From contig JAEYOE010000025.1 in NCBI GenBank assembly GCA_023412005.1, positions 1 to 64,000 of the forward strand: a stretch of DNA of 64,000 bases. The letters are read 5' to 3'. The notes under the pieces are model-generated. The model did no database searches. It was given only the letters and a program-made list of their open reading frames with translations, and was not told the DNA's origin. A program made the position numbers and the translations under genes. Positions within the stretch are counted from its first letter, which is position 1. Each line of letters starts with the position of its first letter. Shown piece by piece: positions 34,181 to 43,288 of the stretch. The stretch comes from Bacillota bacterium. Its GTDB lineage: Bacteria; Bacillota; Clostridia; Christensenellales; SZUA-584.

Positions 34181-36091
34181 TTACTCTGTAATACTTAATG
34201 CTTCTTTTTTTCTTTTGCGCCGTACGATGACCACCACAACACCTGCTGCGCCGATTACCAACGCTGCGCCGATGCCTATGAACCACCAAACGTTTATGCC
34301 GAGAAAATACATCTCAAACACGCCGCCCGCCTGTGTCTGAAGCTGGTTTCCTGTATATCCAAGGTCTTCGTCCAGCTTGTATATCAGATACATCGGAAAA
34401 TTATAGTATTCCTTGCTGTAGAGCTTGATGCTGTAATCAGCATAGACAACAAGATGGGAGTTGCCGCCGGAGAGCTTTGCGTCCTCATATTTGCCGATTT
34501 TTGGGGCCCACACACCGTATCTCCTACTATCAGAGCTCTGGGTGTACTTAATATCTTTTATCAGCTTTTTTTCATTGGCATTGCTCATGAAATAATGCAG
34601 GTAGTAGCTCTCTTTGCTGATTATTTTTCCTTTTTTATTCACCTTGCCATATCCTGCAGCTAACTGATTGGTGCCGCCCCCGGAATGAGCCACAGCGTCG
34701 GAGAATACAAAGGCCGTAGCTTTTTTGGGATTAGCGCTGTTGAGCTTCATGCCGTAGCTTTCCAGATAGCTCAGTATTCCATTGCGGGCAGCCTTGGCGT
34801 AGAAGCTGTCGGCATCCTTGGGGTTGGCGATCACCATGCCCGTGAGCACTTCTTCTTTGTTCGTGGGCGGTGTCAACATCAGCTTATCATAGTCCGAGGT
34901 CTTCTGAGATTGTATATATCTTATCGTTTGGTTCATGCCTGGGTAGTAATACGTCTCCTTGGCCTTGCCGTAGAAGGTGCCGTAGCTATAAGCCTTGTCC
35001 ACGATCACATAGCGGCGGTGGTCGCTGTTGAGGCGTACGATATAGTAGCTGACATTGCTGCCCAGCGCATCGGTACCGGTGTGGGCAATATCCTTGGTCA
35101 GATAGGGTATGCGCAGCTGCTGTGCGATGGCGGAATAGATCTTGCCGGCCTCAGCGGCTGTCCGGTTAAGCTCGAGCATTTTGGCGTCGTTTGGGTTGCT
35201 TTTATCAGCCGCGGTGTATTCACACCAGTCGTTATACAGCATCAGCATCTTCTGCATGTTTCCGAGATGATAGATATAGAAGGCGTTAACGCCGTCCGCC
35301 ATCTGATGCTCAAACGTATACGTATCGCAGCAGCTGTCAAAATACATGCTGCAAAGAGAGGGCGACCCGCCGCTTGATTTGGTGAGATAGGCGCCGCAGG
35401 AGGTGATCATGGAGCGCAGGTTCGCCTTGGGCACGGTACTGTTGAAAAAGCTGTCAAGCTCCCGCGCACGAACCGCATCGTCGGTGATCGCGAGTATATC
35501 GCTGTAGTCGGCATACAGCCGGTCGGTCTGAGCATAAATCTCGTTGACCTTTCGGAGGTCGGAAGACAGCTCGGAATCGGTTATCGCCCGCTTTATCTCC
35601 TGCGTCTGCTTGTCTATCTTAAGGGAAAGTTCATCCAGCTGCTTTTGTACCTGAGTCAGCATGTCTATGATCTGCTCGTTGGTGTCGTCCCCGAAAATAC
35701 CGTCCATCAATGCGCCGAAAAGCGAAGAGCCAATATCTCCGAATATACCCAACCCGAAATGATCACTCAGAGAGGAGATGATCGCCTCACCCGCTGAGGC
35801 GATGAAGCCCGCCCCGACCGCTTCTGTTGACAATAACACAGGCGCAGCGCTGTCTTCGGATTCCACAGACACCTCGGGCGCAGCGCTATCCTCGGGGACC
35901 TCGGACGCCACAGGCGCAGTGCTATCTTCGGACGCCACAGGCGCAGCGCTGTCTTCGGGCTGCTCAGTCACCGTAGGCGCCGCACTGTCTTCGGATGTCC
36001 CAGTTTCTTCTGGTGCCTGCGCCAGTGCTGTGCACGGCACAGCCATAATCAGCATCACCATGGCAAGTATCAATACAACTGTCTTTCTCAT
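34181..36091 (-). CDS. Tail-anchored secreted protein with acidic repeats and coiled coil (paralogue 2)
   Basis: 636 aa from the ATG at 36091 (AGAAGAGG upstream). Collinear with the 32237-34156 protein and nearly identical over the amphipathic/coiled-coil part and most of the globular region. Differences cluster in the number of E-D-S-A-A-P repeats, in a surface-like loop around residues 480-510 (AHSGGGTNQLAAGYGK instead of AHSAKREDLHATG) and near 385. The C-terminal helix (VWWFIGIGAALVIGAAG) is conserved. A recent tandem duplication with one diversified loop suggests selection on an exposed surface. Function unknown; likely activated through the LytTR site upstream. Confidence 0.78.
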   Translation of the reverse strand: MRKTVVLILAMVMLIMAVPCTALAQAPEETGTSEDSAAPTVTEQPEDSAAPVASEDSTAPVASEVPEDSAAPEVSVESEDSAAPVLLSTEAVGAGFIASAGEAIISSLSDHFGLGIFGDIGSSLFGALMDGIFGDDTNEQIIDMLTQVQKQLDELSLKIDKQTQEIKRAITDSELSSDLRKVNEIYAQTDRLYADYSDILAITDDAVRARELDSFFNSTVPKANLRSMITSCGAYLTKSSGGSPSLCSMYFDSCCDTYTFEHQMADGVNAFYIYHLGNMQKMLMLYNDWCEYTAADKSNPNDAKMLELNRTAAEAGKIYSAIAQQLRIPYLTKDIAHTGTDALGSNVSYYIVRLNSDHRRYVIVDKAYSYGTFYGKAKETYYYPGMNQTIRYIQSQKTSDYDKLMLTPPTNKEEVLTGMVIANPKDADSFYAKAARNGILSYLESYGMKLNSANPKKATAFVFSDAVAHSGGGTNQLAAGYGKVNKKGKIISKESYYLHYFMSNANEKKLIKDIKYTQSSDSRRYGVWAPKIGKYEDAKLSGGNSHLVVYADYSIKLYSKEYYNFPMYLIYKLDEDLGYTGNQLQTQAGGVFEMYFLGINVWWFIGIGAALVIGAAGVVVVIVRRKRKKEALSITE

Positions 36092-36246
36092 CTTTTTGAC
36101 CTCTTCTTTCTGCGAAAGGTACAAACGATATCAACCGAATACCTGTCGCTTTTGTTTTTAATATAATCAGCGAGCATGCTGCGCTCTGCATGTGATACGG
36201 AAGCGAGTGCAGCTTGCTGATAAGGAACTGTGTGTGCATCGACTCT

Positions 36247-36570
36247 TCATGGCCCATCCGCTTTTGGGATGGCTCGATAGCCTAATACAAGTGCGGGAAG
36301 CCTGTTGACAGGCTTGTCCCTCACTGCTTCGTAATTTTTTACCGCTTCGCGGTAGATCAACCGACTGACGCTCAGGGAATTTGCCGCCGCCGCTTTGTAT
36401 GGCCCGTGGCAGACTTGCGCAAAACCATCTGCGTGGAGCCTCACCTGCCGAATCGCATTTTCCACACTCTGCTTTGCCCGTGCCAACTTCCGGTAAGCCG
36501 AGATAAACCAGATTACCAGCAACCCTGCCGTACTCGCTCCAGCCAGAAACCAGGCAATCCAGACTGTCAT
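36247..36570 (-). CDS. LemA-like short membrane protein
   Basis: 107 aa from the ATG at 36570 (GAAGGG upstream). One N-terminal transmembrane helix (about 4-25) followed by YRKLARAKQSVENAIRQVRLH, a helix, and VKNYEAVRDKPVNRLPALVLGYR. The membrane helix, the Y-x-x-L-x-x-x-x-x-x-V-E-x-A start and the N-R-L-P/L-G-[FY] end follow the LemA plan, but the protein is about half the usual 180-190 aa. LemA function is poorly known. First gene of the leftward operon with the two tail-anchored proteins, 155 bases ahead of them. Confidence 0.6.
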   Translation of the reverse strand: MTVWIAWFLAGASTAGLLVIWFISAYRKLARAKQSVENAIRQVRLHADGFAQVCHGPYKAAAANSLSVSRLIYREAVKNYEAVRDKPVNRLPALVLGYRAIPKADGP

Positions 36571-36912
36571 AATAGACCCTTCTTTCGATAACTCATGAAT
36601 AGCCCTCTTCACACGATCAACATAGCCGTTATGCCTTATGCCGCATGATAAAATTGTCCGCCGGGGAGGTTTTAACGCACCATTTCAGGAAGCAAACCCT
36701 TTAACGTTTTCTCCTGCATCATATAGTCATTTCGAGATACGTTGGTCAATCCCCCACGGTACTAAAATAACATCATTTATCTATCAAAACCGTATTACGC
36801 ACGAACGGTGTGTTTTTTTGTTGTAAACGGTCATGAAAGAGTGACACCACACAAGCTGCTTATGGTAAAATAAAAAAATCAACGTGAGTGTGAATCAACG
36901 GGGTGACCAAAT
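36571..36912. other. Divergent intergenic regulatory region
   Basis: 342 bases between the leftward LemA-like gene and the rightward LytTR regulator. It contains the predicted LytTR site and leftward promoter listed separately. On the plus strand only a weak TAAAAT element near 36866 is visible. No small signal-peptide gene (AgrD-like) was found. Confidence 0.55.
36759..36831 (-). promoter_or_regulatory. Predicted LytTR operator and leftward promoter
   Basis: On the minus strand ACCGTTTAC (36831-36823) and ACCGTTCGT (36809-36801) form a direct repeat with a 13-base A-rich spacer. LytTR regulators such as AgrA, VirR and ComE bind two 9-bp [TA][AC][CA]GTTN[AG][TG] repeats 12-13 bases apart; the second copy matches fully and the first at all but the last base. 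TTGATA (36787-36782) follows 13 bases later, with a weak TAGTAC at -10 (17-base spacer). The orientation points to the LemA-like and tail-anchored protein operon. Confidence 0.55.
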
Positions 36913-37635
36913 ATGCGTATTGCCGTTTGTGATGATCAAATAAAAGAGCTGAACAGGCTCTCGACGCTGCTGAATGACTATCGGGAGAAAACAAAAGCGT
37001 GTTTTACTTACACAACTTATTCAGACAGTATTGCACTTCTGGAGGATGTGCGCAAAGGCGGTTTTGACTTTCTGATTTTGGATGTCATGATGCCGCTGGT
37101 AAATGGGATGGAGGTTGCTCATGAAGTCAGGGAGTTTGATGATAACATTAAGATCGCGTTTTTGACCTCGTCGCCCGAATTCGCCGTGGAAAGTTATTCT
37201 GTCGAAGCGTTTGCTTATCTGTTGAAGCCTGCCTCGGCAGATAATCTCTATCCAATTTTAGATAAACTTTTTCGCATGGCTCAAAAGCCGGAGGATGGTT
37301 TGTCCGTCAAGTTTCAAAATGGCGTGGCCAACATTCCGTTTTTCAGGCTTGCTTATGTGGAAGTCATGAACAGAATGCTGTGCTTTCATTTGACGGATGG
37401 CAGTGTACGCGAACTTGTCGCGCCGCTTTCCGAATATGAAGGTGTCCTTTTGCAAAGGCCGCAATTTATTCGCGTACACAGGGCGTTTATCGTCAACCTT
37501 TGGCAAGTCCAGGAGCTTCGCTCTGCAGATATCCTGACTTATACAGGCCGTGTTGTGCCGGTTTCACGGCGGCTTTATGCACAGGTACGCAAGGCATACA
37601 TGGATCATCTGTTTGCGGAGAAGGGAGTTACGTGA
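36913..37635 (+). CDS. LytTR-family response regulator
   Basis: 240 aa. Receiver domain (about 1-120): acidic CDD near residue 7-8, phosphoacceptor Asp in LILDVMMP (about 58), Thr/Ser in FLTSSPEF, and Lys in YLLKPAS. The C-terminal LytTR DNA-binding domain (about 135-238) has RLAYVEVMNRMLCFHLTDG and the usual FIRVHRAFIVNL motif. ATG with GGGGTGACC upstream. Its stop overlaps the start of the GHKL kinase gene (GTGATG), a classic AgrA/AgrC-type pair. The nearest matching operator is in the divergent intergenic region. Confidence 0.92.
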   Translation: MRIAVCDDQIKELNRLSTLLNDYREKTKACFTYTTYSDSIALLEDVRKGGFDFLILDVMMPLVNGMEVAHEVREFDDNIKIAFLTSSPEFAVESYSVEAFAYLLKPASADNLYPILDKLFRMAQKPEDGLSVKFQNGVANIPFFRLAYVEVMNRMLCFHLTDGSVRELVAPLSEYEGVLLQRPQFIRVHRAFIVNLWQVQELRSADILTYTGRVVPVSRRLYAQVRKAYMDHLFAEKGVT

Positions 37636-38918
37636 TGATGGATATATTAGGATTAATCAATTATGCGTTTGTCTTAATGTATGGTACTTTTCTCACGGTC
37701 GGCTTTGCGGGTGGCTGCACCTCAAAAAAGGAGCGCCGCGAGGTGGTGGTGCTGAGCGTTATCCTTTTGGCGGCGCAAACACTCTTTTACCTCCTTTTGG
37801 GGGTGGAACTAACCAAAAGGCTTTATCCGCTGATTTCCCATCTCCCGCTTTTTCTTATGTTGGTGCTTCGTTTCAAACGGCCCTGGGGTGTTGCGCTGGC
37901 AAGCATTTTAACCGCATATTTCTGCTGTCAGCTGCCGCGATGGATTGGGACTCTTACGCTTCATCTGTTCGGCACAACATTGGCCTATGAGCTGGGTTAT
38001 ATGCTGACTTTGGTTCCGATGTTTTTTCTTCTCCGGCGGTATTTCGTCAAGGCGGCTTATCGGGCAATGACCTATTCCCAACGGTCGTTGCTGCTGTTCG
38101 GCGGGCTCCCTTTGTTTTATTACATATTCGACTATACCACAACCGTTTTTACCGATGCTTTGTATACGGGCGTGCGGATGGTCACCGAATTCCTTCCCGC
38201 AGTGATGGCGCTCTTTTATGTGGCGTTTGTTTCCGTCTACCATCAGGAAGTCCAGCGACGCAGCAGACTGGAAATGGATAACGCAATACTCAAAGCGCAA
38301 TCTGAGCGGGCCAAAAACGAAATTTTTGCGTTGCAGCAGGTGCAGCAGCAAACCTCGATTTACCGCCATGACATGCGCCATCATCTTTCCCTTATCAACA
38401 GTTATCTTGAAGTCGGTGAGATGACTATGGCCAGTGAGTATATCAATCAGGCACAAACCGATATTGATAAGATTGTACCCGTACGATACTGCGAGAACAA
38501 CGCCGCCAATCTGATTTTGTCTTCTTTCGCTGCGAAAGCAAAACAACAGAATGTCGATTTCAGCGCCGAAGTCAACATCCCCGCCGCCCTGCCGCTTTCG
38601 GATACAGAGCTCTGTGCGCTGCTGTCCAACGGATTGGACAATGCGGTTTATGCCGCTGCACAAATGGACGAGCAGACGCAGCGAACGGTGCGCATCAACT
38701 GCCAGCCGCATAAGGATAAGCTGCTCATCTATATCAGCAACCCTTACCGGGGAACCGTTACAATGCGGGAGGGATTGCCGGAAAGCGTTCAACCGCAGCA
38801 TGGCTTTGGCGCTAAAAGCATCAGGATGATTGCTGAAAAGCACAATGGCTACTGTGCGTTTGAAACTGAGGAAGGGTTATTCACTTTAAAAGTCGTACTT
38901 CCGCTATGTATGAGATAA
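37635..38918 (+). CDS. GHKL sensor histidine kinase (AgrC-like)
   Basis: 427 aa from the ATG at 37635 overlapping the regulator stop (a second ATG follows directly); GGGAG lies 8 bases upstream. About six transmembrane helices fill residues 5-215. The dimerisation/phosphoacceptor segment is I-Y-R-H-D-M-R-H-H (about 283-291), and the HATPase_c_5 domain follows, with LLSNGLDNAVYAA as the N box and HGFGAKSI as the G box. This is the class that senses peptides or envelope signals and pairs with LytTR regulators. No AgrB/AgrD genes accompany it, so the signal is unknown. Confidence 0.9.
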   Translation: MMDILGLINYAFVLMYGTFLTVGFAGGCTSKKERREVVVLSVILLAAQTLFYLLLGVELTKRLYPLISHLPLFLMLVLRFKRPWGVALASILTAYFCCQLPRWIGTLTLHLFGTTLAYELGYMLTLVPMFFLLRRYFVKAAYRAMTYSQRSLLLFGGLPLFYYIFDYTTTVFTDALYTGVRMVTEFLPAVMALFYVAFVSVYHQEVQRRSRLEMDNAILKAQSERAKNEIFALQQVQQQTSIYRHDMRHHLSLINSYLEVGEMTMASEYINQAQTDIDKIVPVRYCENNAANLILSSFAAKAKQQNVDFSAEVNIPAALPLSDTELCALLSNGLDNAVYAAAQMDEQTQRTVRINCQPHKDKLLIYISNPYRGTVTMREGLPESVQPQHGFGAKSIRMIAEKHNGYCAFETEEGLFTLKVVLPLCMR

Positions 38919-39258
38919 AAAGATCACAATTCTCATATCCTCTTGCCTATAGTCATAGATTAATAGACGTTTCGGTTGTGTTTTACCACTGATACTTTTG
39001 ACCTGATAATACTCATCCCTCATAATTATTTCGTAACCAATTATTAAATCAACATATATATAGGATCAGTCTATTACGCAAATTATTCATAGGGTCAATC
39101 CCGTTATACTTGTGGATTTTTAAGCTGTTCAAGGTTATTATCAAATGCGCTCACCTGGTAATCCTATGGAATTTGGTAGGTTCTCTCTGAAAGCACCTGT
39201 AACCTTGCTGAGTCTGATGTCACTCTCGATGAATATTCAGGTTTCACGTTAATCGCTT

Positions 39259-39308
39259 CTTCCATGGCAAGGAAGGAGTCGTCAGTTCGGAGCTGATTAA
39301 TCGCTCCA
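39259..39308 (+). repeat. Decayed attR-like repeat (copy 3 of tRNA-Thr 3' end)
   Basis: Same length as copies 1 and 2, with 43 of 50 positions matching by eye; changes fall mostly in the T-arm and acceptor part. The flanks also match copy 2: TCGATGAATA-style sequence about 30 bases before, and CTCCAATATCTCTTAA plus GCGATTGGAGCTT after. This marks the outer right end of the array. Confidence 0.75.
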
Positions 39309-39491
39309 GGACACAACTCCAATATCTCTTAACTAAGGCGATTGGAGCTTTATTAATAGCATCATGATTTATCAGACTATAAATACCCACGTATAGATTA
39401 ATAATGCAAATAACTTGACGGCATTATAATGCGGTGCTACTCTGATATGCGGAGTTAATCGGCAATAAATAATCCTTGTGATCGGCGTTGT

Positions 39492-39520
39492 CTGAATTTC
39501 ATACTGTGTTATTCTATAAT
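39492..39520 (+). promoter_or_regulatory. Possible promoter of the Hyf-like operon
   Basis: Good -10 TATAAT (39515-39520) but a poor -35 (CTGAAT at 39492-39497), 58 bases before the first ATG. Confidence 0.4.
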
Positions 39521-39578
39521 CATTGATCAGAATCGTTGTTGAACTCCCTGTCGTTATTGGTATAGTCATATAGGCTTT

Positions 39579-41669
39579 ATGCTTAACCGGTATACGGTTA
39601 TTTTTTCAGTCAGTTTGGGGGCGTGCCTTTTTATGAGTGGTTTAAACCCGCTTGGGTTGTTCGCAGCTTCATTATCCATGTATTCAGCGGCTGCCGTTTT
39701 ATCTTTGGTATTCGCGGGAAAATACAGATTGTGCCGGTTCATTTCCAATATCGCCTGCATGCTCGCAGCGGTTTTCGGTGTTTGGTCTTCTCTCCAGTTT
39801 ATCCTTTCGGGCGGCGGCACACTGATTATCGATGTGTTTAAAACGCAAATTCCGTTGTTATCATTCGTTATACGATTGGATACATTGTCCGCCTATTTCA
39901 TACTTGGCTTGTCCATCGTTTCGTTTTGCGTTTCACTTTATTCCATCGGTTATATGTCACACTATCACGGTAAAAAAAACGGCCTGTTCAGTTTTTTGTA
40001 CGCGACGTTTATACTTTCAATGATGCTGGTGTTTACCTCGGGCAATGCGGTGGTCTTCCTGTTTACTTGGGAGATCATGTCTGCGGTCTCGTATTTCCTT
40101 GTTGTTTTTGAATCGGATAAGGAAGAGAGCCGGAAGGCCGGTACGCTATACCTCGTTATGACGGGAATCGGTACTGCGTTTTTGCTCGCCGCGTTCATGT
40201 TGATGTACGCCTACACCGGTTCGTTTGATATGTTTTCGGGTTCCAGTGCGATTCCCTCAGGCATCAAAAACCTGATGTTTGTGTTTTTCCTCATCGGTTT
40301 CGGTACAAAAGCGGGTGTGATTCCCCTGCACATATGGCTGCCCGCAGCACATCCGGCAGCGCCCAGCAATGTCTCGGCGCTGATGTCGGGCGTGATGATC
40401 AAGACGGCGATATTCGGCATACTGCGTTTTATCATGGGGTATCTGGGAACAGAGGTCTGGTGGGGGTCGGTGCTGCTGGTTCTCGGCGTGGTCTCTTCGG
40501 TGATCGGCGTTGCCTACGCCATGACGGAACAAAACATCAAGCGGCTGCTGGCGTACAGCAGCATTGAGAACATAGGCATTATACTCATTGGCCTTGGAAT
40601 CAGCTTTATCGCATTTGCGCAGAACAATACAGTTGCCGGCTCGCTGGCACTCACAGCGTCGCTGTTGCATACGCTCAATCACACGCTGTTTAAAAGCGGG
40701 CTTTTCTTAGGCGCAGGGTCCATACAATACGCCACCGGCACGAAGAACATGGAGAAACTCGGCGGGCTTATTAAGAAAATGCCTGTAACGGCGCTGTTGA
40801 TATTATGCTTCTCGCTTTCCATCTCGGCGCTTGTTCCTTTCAATGGGTTTGTGAGCGAGTGGCTGACTTATCAGTCGTTGTTCGCGGGGATGATCCCGGG
40901 GCACGCGGGTATCAACATTCTCTCGATGCTGGCCGTCGCCGCACTTGCGCTGTCCGGTGCACTTGCGGTCGCATGTTTTGCCAAGCTCTTCGGCATATCG
41001 TTCCTTGGCAAGCCGCGTACCGAGCTCGCGTCCACCGCCAAAGACGTCCCTATAACAATGAAGCTTGCAATGGGGATCCTTGCGTTGCTGTGCCTTGCCG
41101 CAGGGCTATTCCCGCTGGCGCTCGTTAAAACTCTGGGCACTGTAACGGCTGCCTTGGGCGGGGTCTCGCTGGCGTCTCAGCTGGAAGGGGGCATGCTGTT
41201 TGCCTATCTGCCTTTGGACGCAGCGGGCGGCAGTATATCGCCGCTGAGCCTGCTGGCAATACTGACTGGCATCATTGTTTTAACGCTGCTGGTGCTGCGA
41301 ATCGTGGGCGGCAAGTATCTGGCGCGAAAATACGGCACCTGGGATTGCGGTTACGAAGCACTGAATGCGAGGATGCAGTATACCGCGACGGGCTTCTCCA
41401 AGCCCTTGAAGATCGTATTTCGTATATTGTTCAGACCGACAAGAGAGCTTAAAACCATCGGCGGTACCACCTATCATCCAAAAAAGATGGTATACACTGT
41501 CGGGTCGGAATCTGTCATTGAAAAGCATCTGTATCAGCCGCTTATGCGGTTCGTTCAGAATTTATCGAAAAGAGCAAAATACGCCGTTCAAACAGGCAGC
41601 GTCAGACGGTATTTGGCTTATATACTGTTCGCAGTGTTCGCGATGCTGCTGTACAGTATCTTTTCTTAA
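39579..41669 (+). CDS. Hydrogenase-4 subunit B-like proton/ion-pumping subunit (HyfB/NuoL type)
   Basis: 696 aa multi-span membrane protein of the NuoL/MrpA antiporter-like family, as in HyfB/HycC. Channel landmarks are LFTWEIMSAVSYFLV (TM5 Glu), GFGTKAGVIPLHIWLPAAHPAAPS in register (TM7 Lys), LAYSSIENIGII, and LLHTLNHTLFKSGLFLGAGS. The C-terminus carries a long extension with KYGTWDCGYEA and YHPKKMVYTV, typical of the HyfB branch. The ATG at 39579 gives a complete first membrane helix, but its ribosome site is weak; an ATG at 39633 behind GGGGG is an alternative. First of six tightly packed genes. Confidence 0.88.
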   Translation: MLNRYTVIFSVSLGACLFMSGLNPLGLFAASLSMYSAAAVLSLVFAGKYRLCRFISNIACMLAAVFGVWSSLQFILSGGGTLIIDVFKTQIPLLSFVIRLDTLSAYFILGLSIVSFCVSLYSIGYMSHYHGKKNGLFSFLYATFILSMMLVFTSGNAVVFLFTWEIMSAVSYFLVVFESDKEESRKAGTLYLVMTGIGTAFLLAAFMLMYAYTGSFDMFSGSSAIPSGIKNLMFVFFLIGFGTKAGVIPLHIWLPAAHPAAPSNVSALMSGVMIKTAIFGILRFIMGYLGTEVWWGSVLLVLGVVSSVIGVAYAMTEQNIKRLLAYSSIENIGIILIGLGISFIAFAQNNTVAGSLALTASLLHTLNHTLFKSGLFLGAGSIQYATGTKNMEKLGGLIKKMPVTALLILCFSLSISALVPFNGFVSEWLTYQSLFAGMIPGHAGINILSMLAVAALALSGALAVACFAKLFGISFLGKPRTELASTAKDVPITMKLAMGILALLCLAAGLFPLALVKTLGTVTAALGGVSLASQLEGGMLFAYLPLDAAGGSISPLSLLAILTGIIVLTLLVLRIVGGKYLARKYGTWDCGYEALNARMQYTATGFSKPLKIVFRILFRPTRELKTIGGTTYHPKKMVYTVGSESVIEKHLYQPLMRFVQNLSKRAKYAVQTGSVRRYLAYILFAVFAMLLYSIFS

Positions 41670-41680
41670 GGGGGCGCCGC

Positions 41681-42628
41681 ATGAGCACGTTTATATACAC
41701 AGCTTTACAGATTATCGTGATACTTCTGATTGCGCCTTTTTTAAACGGCGTGATAAAAAAAGTGAAGGCGCTGACGCAAAAGCGCAAGGGCGCTCCGTTG
41801 CTGCAGCCATATTACGATTTATTTAAGCTGTTCCAAAAACGCGCTGTCGTTTCGGAAACGGCCTCGTGGATATTCAGGGTCACACCCTTCATCGTATTCG
41901 GCACCGCGCTTTGCGCCTCACTGTTTGTGCCGGTCACACCGGCGATGCCCGGCGTTTCGTTTCCCGGAGATGTCATCATGCTTTTCTCGGTGCTGGCACT
42001 CGGTCGGTTCTTCATGATCATCGCCGCGCTCGACACGGGCAGCACCTTCGGCGGCATGGGCGGCAGCCGTGAGGCGATGATATCCGCACTGATCGAGCCA
42101 TCCATACTGGTCACGTTTTTAACACTCGGGCTGTACGCGCAGTCCACATCCGTTTTTGACATTATAAAGACGGCGGACGCTGCGGGGATGCCGCTGCTGA
42201 ACCCGATGTTCATACTATGTTTTCTGGCCATGCTGATCATTATCATAGCCGAAACGGCACGCATCCCGGTGGACGATCCGTCCACGCATCTTGAGCTGAC
42301 GATGGTTCATGAAGCGATGCTGCTCGAATACTCGGGCCGGAGCCTCGCGCTGATGGAATACGGTGCCGCTGTCAAGCAGCTGGTGTTGATCACGCTGCTG
42401 GTCAACATATTTGTTCCGGTTGATCAGCTGGCGGGCGTATCGGAAACGGCGGCTGTTGCGTTTTCTTTGCTGATCTATCTTATAAAGGTCACGCTGGCTT
42501 CGGTGCTGACAGGGTTTATTGAGGCCTTTACCGTCAAATTGCGGTTTTTCAGCGTGCCCAATCTGGCGGCGCTGGCGTTTATATTGTCGTTTGTCGGGTT
42601 CCTGCAGTTTTTCGTTTTCGGGAGGTAA
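41681..42628 (+). CDS. HyfC/NuoH-like membrane subunit
   Basis: 315 aa, about eight membrane helices. NuoH/HycD family subunit that connects the redox arm to the ion channels. Signature motifs are PLLQPYYDLFKLFQK (about 45-60), GGMGGSREAM (about 122-131) and AETARIPVDDPSTHLELTMVHE in register (about 192-212), the quinone-pocket loop of complex I counterparts. GGGGG site before the ATG. Separated by 11 bases from the previous gene and 2 bases from the next. Confidence 0.92.
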   Translation: MSTFIYTALQIIVILLIAPFLNGVIKKVKALTQKRKGAPLLQPYYDLFKLFQKRAVVSETASWIFRVTPFIVFGTALCASLFVPVTPAMPGVSFPGDVIMLFSVLALGRFFMIIAALDTGSTFGGMGGSREAMISALIEPSILVTFLTLGLYAQSTSVFDIIKTADAAGMPLLNPMFILCFLAMLIIIIAETARIPVDDPSTHLELTMVHEAMLLEYSGRSLALMEYGAAVKQLVLITLLVNIFVPVDQLAGVSETAAVAFSLLIYLIKVTLASVLTGFIEAFTVKLRFFSVPNLAALAFILSFVGFLQFFVFGR

Positions 42629-42630
42629 CG

Positions 42631-43284
42631 GTGGAAACATTCAATTCGATATTTTCTGTCATGATACTGATGTCCGCCATTATGCTGATGGCCATCAAAA
42701 GGATAAAGTCATACATCACGGTGCTAAGGCTGCAGGCCGTGCTCATCGCTGCTGTCACCTGCGTGACGGGTATCAGCCGCATCGCGGAGCGCGGCGGCAT
42801 CGATCTGCTTGTTATCAGCGCGGTTATCGTGGCACTTAAGATCATATATATACCGCACATGCTGCACAAAACATGGGCATCCGTTGAATACAGGGTCGAG
42901 AAGGATTTCTTGCTGAATATACCGATGCTCGTCATGATCAGCTGCGGTATCGTGGTTCTGACCTATTTTTCGCTGGCGGCCGTCGGCAGCTTTACGGGTA
43001 CAACGCTGCTGCTGCTCGTCAACGCCATTTCCATTGTCCTGATTGGGCTGTTCTTTATCATCAGCCGAAGAAAGGCGATCGGGCAGATCGTGGGTTTTCT
43101 TGAAATTGAGAATGGCCTTTTTGTGACGGCACTTTTTGCAACGGACGGTTTGCCGTTTATCATCGATATGGGCATTTTTGTGGATATTGTCACCTCGGTG
43201 CTGATACTCGGCACGATGGTGTTCAAGATAAACGAGCGTTTCGAGTCTATCGATATTGACAGGCTGAACAAACTGAAGGGTTAG
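42631..43284 (+). CDS. HyfE-like membrane subunit
   Basis: 217 aa from a GTG start with GGGAGG 7 bases upstream. About six membrane helices. The N-terminal part matches the NuoK-like half of HyfE, and the C-terminal end D-I-V-T-S-V-L-I-L-G-x-M-V-F-K-I is the usual HyfE finish. The buried Glu in I-V-G-F-L-E-I-E-N-G-L-F is conserved. Third gene of the operon. Confidence 0.87.
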   Translation: METFNSIFSVMILMSAIMLMAIKRIKSYITVLRLQAVLIAAVTCVTGISRIAERGGIDLLVISAVIVALKIIYIPHMLHKTWASVEYRVEKDFLLNIPMLVMISCGIVVLTYFSLAAVGSFTGTTLLLLVNAISIVLIGLFFIISRRKAIGQIVGFLEIENGLFVTALFATDGLPFIIDMGIFVDIVTSVLILGTMVFKINERFESIDIDRLNKLKG

Positions 43285-43288
43285 CTTT

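Larger units (their letters stand above)
38919..39578. other. Right end of the island array, no gene
   Basis: 660 bases without a credible gene. It contains the third, decayed tRNA-Thr repeat (39259-39308), the GCTCCAAT-type hairpin behind it (about 39317-39350) and, on the chromosomal side, an extended region leading to the hydrogenase-like operon with a TATAAT at 39515-39520. Confidence 0.6.

Noticed and set aside
32237..36091. Calling the twin proteins pore-forming toxins
   Set aside because: Only a general resemblance of an amphipathic stretch plus coiled coil; no recognised toxin motif.
36571..36912. AgrD-like signal peptide gene next to the LytTR/GHKL pair
   Set aside because: No small frame with a ribosome site and Cys-containing core was found there.
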